Source of the DNA: Streptomyces exfoliatus
Lineage (GTDB): Bacteria > Actinomycetota > Actinomycetes > Streptomycetales > Streptomycetaceae
DNA length: 64,000 nucleotides
Direction of reading: 5' to 3'
NCBI RefSeq assembly: GCF_000725545.1
Contig: NZ_JNZP01000012.1
Location: 283,328-347,327 of the forward strand
Position numbers and translations under genes: made by a program. The notes under the pieces are model-generated. The model worked only from the letters and a program-made list of their open reading frames with translations, searched no databases and was not told where the DNA came from. Within the stretch, counting starts at the first letter, position 1; every line of letters starts with the position of its first letter. Shown one piece after another: positions 41,684 through 49,806 of the stretch.

Positions 41684-44056
41684 GTGACTTCTCGCCGTCC
41701 TCAGCCGGCCGTCAGGCCCGAGCGGATGGGAGAGGCCCCGCCCACCGCGACGCTGACCGAATTGCTGGCGGAGCGGACGCGGCAATCACCTGACCGTGAG
41801 TTCCTCCGTTTCGAAGACGCGTCGTGGACCTTCGCGGAGATCGACGCCTGGACCTCCAGGCTGGCGCATCGGCTGATCGAGGTCGACGGCGTCCAGCCGG
41901 GTGATCGTGTCGCGATCATGCTCCCGAACGTCGTGCAGTGGCCGGTCGTGTGGCTCTCCGCGCTGAAGGCCGGCGCCGTGGCGGTACCGGTCAACTCCTC
42001 GTACAAGCGGGCGGATCTCACCTTTCTCCTGCGGGACTCGGGAGCCCGGGTCGTGTTCACCGACCACGAGCGGGTGGGCCTCCTGAAGGAGGTCGTCGAC
42101 GTCGAGGCCGACTTGACGGACCTCCGCGTCGTCGACGTCGCCGACGACGGGTCCGCGGCCTTCCCGGCGACCGCTCCGGCGCTGCGCCCCACCGCCGAGA
42201 CCCTGGCGAACCTGCAGTACACGTCCGGCACCACCGGTTTCCCCAAGGCGTGCATGCTCACCCACGACTACTGGGTGCGGCTGGGCTGGACCTGCGCCGC
42301 GGGGACCGGCCTCGGGTCCGACGACGTCCTGCTCACCGCGCAGCCGTTCTCCTACATGGATCCGCAGTGGAACACCGCGCTCGCCCTGACGGTCGGGGCC
42401 CCGCTGGTCGTCCTGCCCCGTTTTTCCGCATCGGGCTTCTTCGCCGATGTCCGTCGCCATCGAGCGACGTTCTTCTACGTCCTCGGATCCATGCCGACGC
42501 TGCTCTTCAAGCAACCGCCGAGCCCCGAGGACCTGGACAACCAGCTGCGTCTGGTGCTCTGTTCGGGCATCCCGACCGGGATCCACGCCCAGCTGGAGGA
42601 ACGCTGGGGCGCGCCCTGGCGGGAGATCTACGGCATGACCGAGTCCGGCGTCGACCTGTTCGGTCCCGTCGGGGACACGAGCTGCGTCGGGAGCGGGAAC
42701 CTCGGGATTCCGGTGCCGACGAAGCGGGTCCGTGTGGTCGATCCGCAGGGGGGCGATCTCCCCGACGGCGAGCCCGGAGAGCTGATCGTCTCGGGCGAGC
42801 CGATGATGCGCGGCTACTGGAACCGGCCGGAGGACACCGCCCGGGTGCTGCGGGACGGCTGGCTGCACACCGGCGACGTCGTCGTCCGCCCGCCGGACGG
42901 CGGCATCCGGCTGGTCGGCCGGATCAAGGACATGGTGCGCCGGGGCGGCGAGAACATCGCGAGCGCCGAGGTCGAGGCCGCCCTCGAACGTGACGGGGAG
43001 GTCACGGCCGCCGCCGTCGTCGCCGAACCCGACGAGATCCTCGGGGAAGAGGTCAAGGCATTCGTCCAGTTGTCCGCCGGGGTGCCGGCGGACCGTACGA
43101 CCGCCGCGCGGATCGTCGACCGGGCCGGCCGTCAGCTCGCCCGCTTCAAGGTGCCGCGCTACGTCGAGTTCGTCGCCGACTTCCCGCGGACGCCGTCCGC
43201 GCGCGTGTCCAAACCCGCGCTCAAGGCCCGCGCTGCGGCGGAGCCCGGCATCACCTTCGACCTGGGCGGCCGGCGCGGGACCGGCGGCGTGCCCACCGCG
43301 CCCACGGACTTCCTCGGCATCGACGTCGTCCGAGGCGTGGCGGTCCTGACCCTGCGCCGTCCGGAGAAGCTGAACGCCCTGGACGTCGCCACGCGGCTGC
43401 GGCTGGCGAGCGCCGTCCGGGAGGCGGGCACCGACGAGAACGTGCGCGGGATCGTCCTGACCGGCGAGGGCCGGGCCTTCTCCGCGGGCGAGGACCTCAG
43501 ATCCGTGCCCACCTCGTACGCGGAGCTCCGTACGGCCTTCGAGAGCTTCCACGACATCACCCGGGCCATCGTCCAGACGCGGGTACCCGTCATCGCGGCG
43601 GTGAACGGCCTGGCGGTGGGCGGCGCCTCGGAGATCACCCTCTGCTGCGACGCGCGGATCGGAACCCCGGCGACGGAGTACTACCAGCCGGAGAACGGCC
43701 GCGGCATCACGATCTCGAACGCGTCGAGCCTGTTGCTGCCCCGGATCGTCCGGAACCACGCGATGCGCACGGTCCTCGGCTCGCCGCGGATCGGAGCCCA
43801 GGAGGCCCTGCGGATCGGCCTCCTGGACGAGATCGTCGCGCCCGACGAACTGCTCGACCGCGCCGTCGACCTGGTCGTCGAGTGGACACCGGAGAACAAC
43901 ACGACGGCGCTCCACCTCGCGCTCCTGCGGCCGCGTCTCGACGAGATCGAGCAGGCCTTCGCCCGGGAGGACGACGCCGCCCGGAAGACCTGGGAGAGCG
44001 GGGTGCTCAGCGCCGGCATCGAGGGCTTCTGGACCGCCAAGAACGCTCGGGAATAG
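41684..44056 (+). CDS. Acyl-CoA ligase fused to an enoyl-CoA hydratase/isomerase-like domain
   Basis: A 790-aa two-domain enzyme. Residues about 15-520 are an AMP-forming acyl-CoA ligase: NLQYTSGTTGFPKACMLTH (P-loop), IYGMTESGVDLFGPVG, LHTGDVVVRPPDGGIRLVGR and the acylation lysine in ARVSKPALKA. A Gly-rich linker leads to residues about 545-790, a crotonase fold: LRRPEKLNALDVATRLRLAS, the oxyanion loop GRAFSAGEDLRS, and AAVNGLAVGGASEITLCCDA. The helix where hydratases have GGTQ reads ENGRGITISNASSLLL, so the second domain may be an isomerase, hydrolase or atypical hydratase. I chose GTG 41684, just after GGGAGGA; GTG 41648 is also in frame. Fusion implies channelling of the CoA ester. Confidence 0.85.
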   Translation: MTSRRPQPAVRPERMGEAPPTATLTELLAERTRQSPDREFLRFEDASWTFAEIDAWTSRLAHRLIEVDGVQPGDRVAIMLPNVVQWPVVWLSALKAGAVAVPVNSSYKRADLTFLLRDSGARVVFTDHERVGLLKEVVDVEADLTDLRVVDVADDGSAAFPATAPALRPTAETLANLQYTSGTTGFPKACMLTHDYWVRLGWTCAAGTGLGSDDVLLTAQPFSYMDPQWNTALALTVGAPLVVLPRFSASGFFADVRRHRATFFYVLGSMPTLLFKQPPSPEDLDNQLRLVLCSGIPTGIHAQLEERWGAPWREIYGMTESGVDLFGPVGDTSCVGSGNLGIPVPTKRVRVVDPQGGDLPDGEPGELIVSGEPMMRGYWNRPEDTARVLRDGWLHTGDVVVRPPDGGIRLVGRIKDMVRRGGENIASAEVEAALERDGEVTAAAVVAEPDEILGEEVKAFVQLSAGVPADRTTAARIVDRAGRQLARFKVPRYVEFVADFPRTPSARVSKPALKARAAAEPGITFDLGGRRGTGGVPTAPTDFLGIDVVRGVAVLTLRRPEKLNALDVATRLRLASAVREAGTDENVRGIVLTGEGRAFSAGEDLRSVPTSYAELRTAFESFHDITRAIVQTRVPVIAAVNGLAVGGASEITLCCDARIGTPATEYYQPENGRGITISNASSLLLPRIVRNHAMRTVLGSPRIGAQEALRIGLLDEIVAPDELLDRAVDLVVEWTPENNTTALHLALLRPRLDEIEQAFAREDDAARKTWESGVLSAGIEGFWTAKNARE

Positions 44057-44110
44057 CTGCGCCACAGGGACCGGAACGGCCCTTCCCTGAAGAACGACAG
44101 AGGAGACGAC

Positions 44111-45208
44111 GTGATCGAGACAGAGGCCGCGGTACTCACTGCGGTGAACGAACCGCTTGAGCTGACCACGATCCAGGTGGACGACCCCGAGCCCGACGAG
44201 GTGCGCGTCGCGGTCACGCATGTGGGCCTGTGCCACAGCGACCTGCACTACATGACCGGCACGGTGCCGACCGGCCTGCCCGTGGTGGTGGGGCACGAGG
44301 TGGCGGGGGTGGTGGAGGCGATCGGCTCGGCCGTGACCGCACTGCGCGTCGGCGACCGCGTGGTCGGGGCGTTGACGCCGTCGTGCGGCCTGTGCGCCAA
44401 CTGCGAGGCCGGCCGGTCGACCCAGTGTCAGCGTGTGGCGGAGGTCCGGCGTCGCCCGCGCCCCGCGTTCCGGCTGACGGACGGCGGACCGGTCGAGCGG
44501 CTCGGCGACGTCGGCGCCTTCTCGCGCCACACGCTCATGCGGGAGAACGCGCTGGTGCGGCTGGACGAGGCCGTGCCGCTTCACGTCGGGTGCCTCCTGG
44601 CGTGCTGTGTCATCACCGGCGTCGGCGCCGTCTTCCGCGGTGCCCGGGTGCGTCCGGGAAGCACGGTCGCGGTGATCGGCTGCGGTGGTGTCGGGTCGGC
44701 CGTCATCCAGGGAGCCAGGCTGGCGGGGGCATCGGCGGTCGTCGCGATCGACCTGGACGAGGCACGACTGGAGGCCGCGCGCGGCTATGGGGCGACCCAT
44801 GTCGTCAACGGCGGCGTCCAGGATGTTGCCGCCGAGGTGCGGAGCCTGCTGGGCGACGGTGTCGACTACTCCTTCGAGGCCGTCGGCTCGGCGCGCACCG
44901 CGGCCACGGCACTCGCGGTGCTGCGGCCGACCGGCACCGCGTGCCTGGTGGGCATCGCCCCGGAGGGCACCGAGCTCACGCTGCCCGCGTCGGACTTCTT
45001 CTTCGGCGAGAAGCGCCTCATCGGCTCGTACATGGGCTCGGGTCAGGTGCGCCAGGACATCTCCCAGCTCGCGCGCCTGTACCAGCAGGGGCGGCTGCTG
45101 CTCGACGAGATGGTCACGCAGGTGATCCCGTTCGGCAAGATCAACGAGGGCTTCAAGGCGATGCGGAGCGGTGACGTGACGCGGATCGTCCTCGACCTCC
45201 AGGCCTGA
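44111..45208 (+). CDS. Zinc-dependent alcohol dehydrogenase
   Basis: A 365-aa MDR alcohol dehydrogenase. The catalytic zinc ligands lie in HVGLCHSDLHYMTG and GHEVAGVVEAIG. The structural zinc cluster is SCGLCANCEAGRSTQCQ near residue 100. The NAD loop is VAVIGCGGVGSAVIQGARL near residue 190. Sequence style and length point to the class of NDMA-/mycothiol-type actinobacterial enzymes and long-chain ADHs. GTG 44111 lies 54 nt after the ligase fusion and has AGAGGAGAC upstream. In context it would oxidise a hydroxy acid or omega-hydroxy ester to the aldehyde used by the next gene. The exact substrate is not known. Confidence 0.9.
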   Translation: MIETEAAVLTAVNEPLELTTIQVDDPEPDEVRVAVTHVGLCHSDLHYMTGTVPTGLPVVVGHEVAGVVEAIGSAVTALRVGDRVVGALTPSCGLCANCEAGRSTQCQRVAEVRRRPRPAFRLTDGGPVERLGDVGAFSRHTLMRENALVRLDEAVPLHVGCLLACCVITGVGAVFRGARVRPGSTVAVIGCGGVGSAVIQGARLAGASAVVAIDLDEARLEAARGYGATHVVNGGVQDVAAEVRSLLGDGVDYSFEAVGSARTAATALAVLRPTGTACLVGIAPEGTELTLPASDFFFGEKRLIGSYMGSGQVRQDISQLARLYQQGRLLLDEMVTQVIPFGKINEGFKAMRSGDVTRIVLDLQA

Positions 45209-45235
45209 CCGACCACGGATGCAGAGGTGAATCAC

Positions 45236-46699
45236 ATGACGAGTGGCGAGACGACGATCCCCCAGCCGGTGAACTACATCGCGGACGCCTGGAGCGACTG
45301 CGAGACGGTCCCGGGCGAGTGGAACGTCGACCCGAACACCCGGGAACCGGTGCACCGCACGGTCACGACGGGACCCGGCGACATCGAACGGGCTCTGAAG
45401 CACGCCGAGCGGGTGTACAGCATCGGCCGCTGGGACGACGAGGCCCGCCAGGAGCGCGCGGACACCCTCGAACGCGTGGCCGCGCTCGTCGAGGCCCGGG
45501 TCGAGGACATCGCGCGCACCGACTCCCTGACCAGCGGCGTGCCGATCGGCGTCACCCGGAAGGTGGCGGCGTTCCTGCCCGCCAGGATCCGGGCGACGGC
45601 GGCGGAGCTGCGGAGCATTCCCCGGGTGAGGGCCCTGGCGGCGGGTGGCCGTGACGTCCGCCTGTACAAGGTTCCGTGGGGACCGGCCGCGATCCTCACT
45701 CCGTGGAACGGACCGAGCTTCATCCCGGCGGCGAAGGTCGTCAGCGCGGTCGCGGCCGGCTGCCCGGTGATCCTCAAGCCGTCGGAGCACGCTCCGGGCA
45801 GCGCGCAGATCGTCGTCGAGTGCTTCGTCGAGGCCGGGCTGCCCGCCGGTGCCCTGCAGCTTGTGCACGGCCGGGGCGACGTGGGCGCCGCGCTGACCGG
45901 TGACCCGCGCGTCAAGGTCGTGTCGTTCACCGGCGGTCCGGCGGCCGGGCGCGCGATCGCCCGGGCCGGCGCGGAGGACTTCAAGGTCCTCCAGCTGGAG
46001 CTCGGCGGCAACAACCCCGTGCTCGTCCTCGACGACGCCGACGTCGAGGTCGCCGCCGACGGGATCTTCGAGGGCATGACCAAGCTGAACGGCCAGTGGT
46101 GCGAGGGACCGGGCAAGGTCCTCGCGCCCAGGCGCCTGGTGGGGCCGCTGGTCGAAGCGCTGGCCGAGCGCATCTCCAAGGTCGTGGTCGGTCATTCGCT
46201 CGACGAGGGCGCCGAGCTCGGCCCGATCTCGAACGCGCCGCACTTCGCGACCCTGCAGAGCCGGATCGAGGGACTGCGTGCCCTGGGGGCCACCGTCCAC
46301 CAGCCGGCCCGGCTGCCCGAGCTCGACGGCTTCTTCCTCTCACCGGCCGTCGCCGCCGGGGCCGACCCGGCGAAGGCCACCGCGGAGTTGTTCGGCCCCC
46401 TCGTCTCCGTGCACGCCGTCGACTCCGACGAGGAGGCGCTGCGCGTCGCGAACGCCCACCCCTCGGGACTCGACGCCTACGTCTTCGGCGGCGACACCGA
46501 ACGCGCCATCGACGTCGGCTCGCGGGTCCTGGCCGGCGAGGTGCGGATCAACGGCGCGAAGATCGCCGATCTCGGCGACGATTCCGCGCAGAGCTTCTGG
46601 GGGCCGTCCGGCATCGGCGGTCACGGCCCGGCCGAGTCGGTGCGTGTGTTCTGCGGAGACCGGGTCGTCGGTGTGGACGCACCGGACCTTCCGCTGTGA
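45236..46699 (+). CDS. Aldehyde dehydrogenase (PuuC-like context)
   Basis: A 487-aa NAD(P)-dependent aldehyde dehydrogenase. ATG 45236 follows GCAGAGG at a good distance; the GTG at 45227 lies inside that site. Landmarks are the NAD block VPWGPAAILTPWNGPSFIPA with ILKPSEHAPGSA, the Gly loop VSFTGGPAAGRAIA, the general base Glu in LQLELGGNNPVLVLDDADVE and the nucleophile Cys in KLNGQWCEGPGKVLAPRR. The C-terminal ELFGPLVSVHAVDSDEEALR is also typical. It follows the ADH by 27 nt, so an alcohol-aldehyde-acid sequence is likely. The island also contains PuuA-, PuuB- and PuuD-like genes, so the aldehyde may be a gamma-glutamylated one. Confidence 0.9.
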   Translation: MTSGETTIPQPVNYIADAWSDCETVPGEWNVDPNTREPVHRTVTTGPGDIERALKHAERVYSIGRWDDEARQERADTLERVAALVEARVEDIARTDSLTSGVPIGVTRKVAAFLPARIRATAAELRSIPRVRALAAGGRDVRLYKVPWGPAAILTPWNGPSFIPAAKVVSAVAAGCPVILKPSEHAPGSAQIVVECFVEAGLPAGALQLVHGRGDVGAALTGDPRVKVVSFTGGPAAGRAIARAGAEDFKVLQLELGGNNPVLVLDDADVEVAADGIFEGMTKLNGQWCEGPGKVLAPRRLVGPLVEALAERISKVVVGHSLDEGAELGPISNAPHFATLQSRIEGLRALGATVHQPARLPELDGFFLSPAVAAGADPAKATAELFGPLVSVHAVDSDEEALRVANAHPSGLDAYVFGGDTERAIDVGSRVLAGEVRINGAKIADLGDDSAQSFWGPSGIGGHGPAESVRVFCGDRVVGVDAPDLPL

Positions 46700-46827
46700 A
46701 ACGCCCGTGAAACGAGCCGCTGCCATGGACCGAACACGGGTGAAGGACGCAGCGGCTGAAGGCTGACGTCTCCGGACCCAGCCGTCGAGATCACCCGACG
46801 CACACCCAGAGCCGCTGGAGAACCCTC

Positions 46828-48375
46828 ATGCTCAACCTCTCGATCCTCCTCGAAGACTCCGCCCGCACGTTCCCGGACCGGGACGCGCTCGTGCTCGGCC
46901 CGCACCGGCTGTCGTACCGACAGGTGGACGAGGCGGCGAACCAGGTCGCCAACCTGCTGGTGTCCCGGGGCATCCGGCCCGGCGACAAGGTCGCCCTCAG
47001 CTGCCCCAACCTCCCCGCCTTCCCCATCGTCTACTACGGCGTGCTCAAGGCGGGGGCGGTCGTGGTACCGCTCAACGTCCTGCTCAAGGGCCGCGAGATC
47101 GCCTACCACCTGGCCGACGCGGACGTCTCGGCGTACTTCTGCTTCGAGGGGGCCCCTGAGCTGGCCATGGCCGCGGAGGGCCATGCCGGATACCAGGAGG
47201 CCGGAACGGTCGAGCACTTCTTCGTCATCACCGCCGACCCGGAGGCTCCCTGCCCGATCGCCGGCGCCGAGACGCTCGGCCGGGCTCTCGCCGGCATGAG
47301 CACCGCGTTCGCTCCGGTGGTCACCGAGCCGAACGACACCGCGGTGATCCTGTACACCTCGGGGACGACGGGGCGGCCCAAGGGAGCCGAACTCTCCCAC
47401 GCGAACATCATGATGAACGTGCTGGCCGACAACCGGCTGTTCCGCAACGAGCCCGCCACCGACAGCCACGTGGTGTGCCTCCCCCTCTTCCACACCTTCG
47501 GCGCGACGGTGCAGATGCACGCCGGGTTCTCGGTCGCCGCGACCTTGTACCTCGTGCCGCGCTTCGCCGCGCGTGAGGTGGTCGAGCTGATGAGCCGCGA
47601 GACCATCACGTTCTTCGCGGGTGTTCCGACCATGTGGTGGGGGCTGCTCGACGCCCTCACCGAGGACATCGACGTCCACCGCATCGCCGGGAACCTGCGG
47701 ATCGGGATCTCCGGCGGCGCGGCCCTGCCGGTCGAGATCCTCAACCAGGTCGAGCAGCGCCTCGGCATCACCGTGCTCGAAGGGTACGGGCTGTCCGAGA
47801 CGTCGCCCGTGGCCACGTTCAGCGATCCCCGGCTCGCACCCCGGCCGGGCTCGATCGGCGTCCCGATCTGGGGCGTGGAGCTGAAGCTGATCCGGCCGGA
47901 CTGGACGGAGGTCACCCGGGCCGGGGAGGTCGGCGAGATCGCGATCAGAGGTCACAACGTCATGAAGGGCTACTACAACCGCCCGGAGGAGACGGCCGAG
48001 GTGATCCGCGACGGCTGGTTCCGCACCGGAGACCTCGCGCGGCGCGACGAGGACGGCTTCTACTCCATCGTCGACCGCGCGAAGGACCTCATCATCCGCG
48101 GGGGTTACAACGTCTACCCCCGCGAGATCGAGGAGGTGCTGCTCACCCATCCCGCGGTGAGTCTGGCGGCGGTGGTCGGTGTCCCGCACGACAGCCACGG
48201 CGAAGAGATCAAGGCTTTCGTGATCCCGGCGAAGGACGCTGTCGTCACCGCCGACGAGCTCGTCGCCTGGAGCAGGGAGCAGATGGCCTCCTACAAGTAC
48301 CCCCGCGTCGTCGAACTCGTGTCGAGCCTGCCGATGACCTCCACCGGCAAGATCCTCAAGCGCCGGCTCGTCTGA
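46828..48375 (+). CDS. AMP-forming acyl-CoA synthetase
   Basis: A 515-aa fatty-acid/aromatic-acid CoA ligase. ATG 46828 has CTGGAGAA upstream. AMP-ligase motifs are AVILYTSGTTGRPKGAELSH (residues about 170-189), EGYGLSETSPVATFSD near 315, FRTGDLARRDEDGFYSIVDR near 403, IIRGGYNVYPREIEEVLLTH near 428, and the C-terminal lysine in MTSTGKILKRRLV. Length and order match FadD13-like medium ligases. It is a second, free-standing ligase besides the fusion enzyme, which suggests two different acids are activated. It starts 128 nt after the ALDH gene, on the same strand, and an FAD oxidase follows. Confidence 0.9.
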   Translation: MLNLSILLEDSARTFPDRDALVLGPHRLSYRQVDEAANQVANLLVSRGIRPGDKVALSCPNLPAFPIVYYGVLKAGAVVVPLNVLLKGREIAYHLADADVSAYFCFEGAPELAMAAEGHAGYQEAGTVEHFFVITADPEAPCPIAGAETLGRALAGMSTAFAPVVTEPNDTAVILYTSGTTGRPKGAELSHANIMMNVLADNRLFRNEPATDSHVVCLPLFHTFGATVQMHAGFSVAATLYLVPRFAAREVVELMSRETITFFAGVPTMWWGLLDALTEDIDVHRIAGNLRIGISGGAALPVEILNQVEQRLGITVLEGYGLSETSPVATFSDPRLAPRPGSIGVPIWGVELKLIRPDWTEVTRAGEVGEIAIRGHNVMKGYYNRPEETAEVIRDGWFRTGDLARRDEDGFYSIVDRAKDLIIRGGYNVYPREIEEVLLTHPAVSLAAVVGVPHDSHGEEIKAFVIPAKDAVVTADELVAWSREQMASYKYPRVVELVSSLPMTSTGKILKRRLV

Positions 48376-48459
48376 AGCTCCCACGAACCCCGGACCACCC
48401 GAGGCGGTCCCACCCCTCAGCCGCCGTCGTAACCGTCACCGCCCAGGAGGAGCAGCGAG

Positions 48460-49803
48460 ATGAAGACGGACCACGTCGAATACACCACCTTCACCGGGTG
48501 GATCGACCCTCCTGGCGGCGTCCGGCCCGCCCTGGCCGACGACGTCACCTGCGAGGTCGCGGTCATCGGCGGCGGCCTGGCGGGCATGTCGACCGCCCTG
48601 CGACTGGCCGAACGCGGCCGGGACGTGGTGCTGCTGGAGGCCGAGTTCTGCGGGCACGGCTCCGCCTCGCGCAACGCCGGGCAGGTGGCGGGCGCCCCGG
48701 GGGGCGACATCCAGCTCCTGAGCATGCTCCACCGCAAGACGTTTCCCGGCATCGTCCGGTTCGCGGAGAACTCCGCTCACTTCCTGGAGCGGCTGATCGA
48801 GCGGCTGGCCATCGACTGCGACTACGAGGCCACGGGCAACGTCTGCGCCGCCGTGTCCCGTGGACAGATGGGCCGCGTGCGCCGCGTGACGAAGCTCCTG
48901 CGCAAGGCCGGCGCGGACGTCGAGCTCGGTACGAGCGCAGAGCTCGGCATCCCGCGCGGATTCCTCGGCGGCATGCGCGAGTCCGTCGGCGGAATGATGA
49001 ATCCGGGCAAGTTCAGCCTCGGCATCCGCCGTGCCGTCCTCGCGTCCGGCGCCCGGGTCTTCGAGCGGACGCGGGTCTCCGAGGTCCGTCCGACCGGCGA
49101 TCACGTGGTGATCAACACGCCTGGGGGCGAGGTGCGAGCGCGGCGGGCCGTGCTCGCGACGAACGCCTTCGGCGGCGACCTGGCCATCACCCCGAAGCGG
49201 CTCTCCGTGCCGATCTGGGTCAGCGAGGTGGAGACCGAGCCGATCGACCCCGACCGCCTGGCCGCACTGGGATGGACCAGCCGGTCGGGTGTGGTGACCC
49301 AGCACAACATCATGGAGAACTACCGGCTGACCTCGCGCGACACCATCGTGTTCGGGGTCCGCCGGCTCCAGCGGGGCAGGACCTGTCCCCTCCCTCCGAG
49401 GAAGCCGGACGAGGCCGTCGTCGCCGAACTCGCGCGCGCCTTCGAAAGGCGCTTCCCCGCACTCGCCGACGTCGCGGCCGCCCGGGCCTGGGGCGGATGG
49501 ATCGCGATCACCCCGTCCTGGCTCCCGGTCGCCGGCACGACCCGCGACGGCGTCTACTACTCGGTCGCCTGCAACGGCCACGGCCTCGCCCAGGCCCCCT
49601 ACGTCGGCTCCCTCATCGCGGACCTGATCGTGGACGGCCGGCAGCACGAGGACCTGAAGACGCTCTGGGCGAAGAAGCCCGACTTCCCCCGCCCGCTGAT
49701 GATGGGCGCCGTGGGACTGCGGACCATCTGGACGGTCGACCGCTTCAACGACCTGATCAACGGGAGCCGACGGAACGCCCGGCGCGGCGCCGCTCCGAGC
49801 TGA
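48460..49803 (+). CDS. FAD-dependent oxidase, PuuB-like (DAO family)
   Basis: A 447-aa flavoenzyme of the DAO superfamily. The FAD loop is VAVIGGGLAGMSTALRLAER near residue 27, followed by the family marker GSASRNAGQVAGAPGG (compare RNGGQ of gamma-glutamylputrescine oxidase). A late block AWGGWIAITPSWLPVAGTTR and SVACNGHGLAQAPYVGSLIA closes the fold near residues 345-390. The N-terminal VEYTTFTGWIDPP segment also matches PuuB-like enzymes. The likely reaction is oxidation of an amine carbon, releasing aldehyde and hydrogen peroxide. ATG 48460 follows AGGAGGAGC. A paralogue lies at 59793-61109. It stands 84 nt after the ligase and 3 nt before the SpoIIE gene. Confidence 0.88.
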   Translation: MKTDHVEYTTFTGWIDPPGGVRPALADDVTCEVAVIGGGLAGMSTALRLAERGRDVVLLEAEFCGHGSASRNAGQVAGAPGGDIQLLSMLHRKTFPGIVRFAENSAHFLERLIERLAIDCDYEATGNVCAAVSRGQMGRVRRVTKLLRKAGADVELGTSAELGIPRGFLGGMRESVGGMMNPGKFSLGIRRAVLASGARVFERTRVSEVRPTGDHVVINTPGGEVRARRAVLATNAFGGDLAITPKRLSVPIWVSEVETEPIDPDRLAALGWTSRSGVVTQHNIMENYRLTSRDTIVFGVRRLQRGRTCPLPPRKPDEAVVAELARAFERRFPALADVAAARAWGGWIAITPSWLPVAGTTRDGVYYSVACNGHGLAQAPYVGSLIADLIVDGRQHEDLKTLWAKKPDFPRPLMMGAVGLRTIWTVDRFNDLINGSRRNARRGAAPS

Positions 49804-49806
49804 GGC

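Noticed and set aside
41786..46300. Very long open frame on the minus strand (about 1500 codons) opposite the ligase, ADH and ALDH genes
   Set aside because: It is the antisense shadow of three well-supported genes. Its translation is rich in Arg, Gly, Asp and His without family motifs, as usual opposite GC-rich coding DNA.
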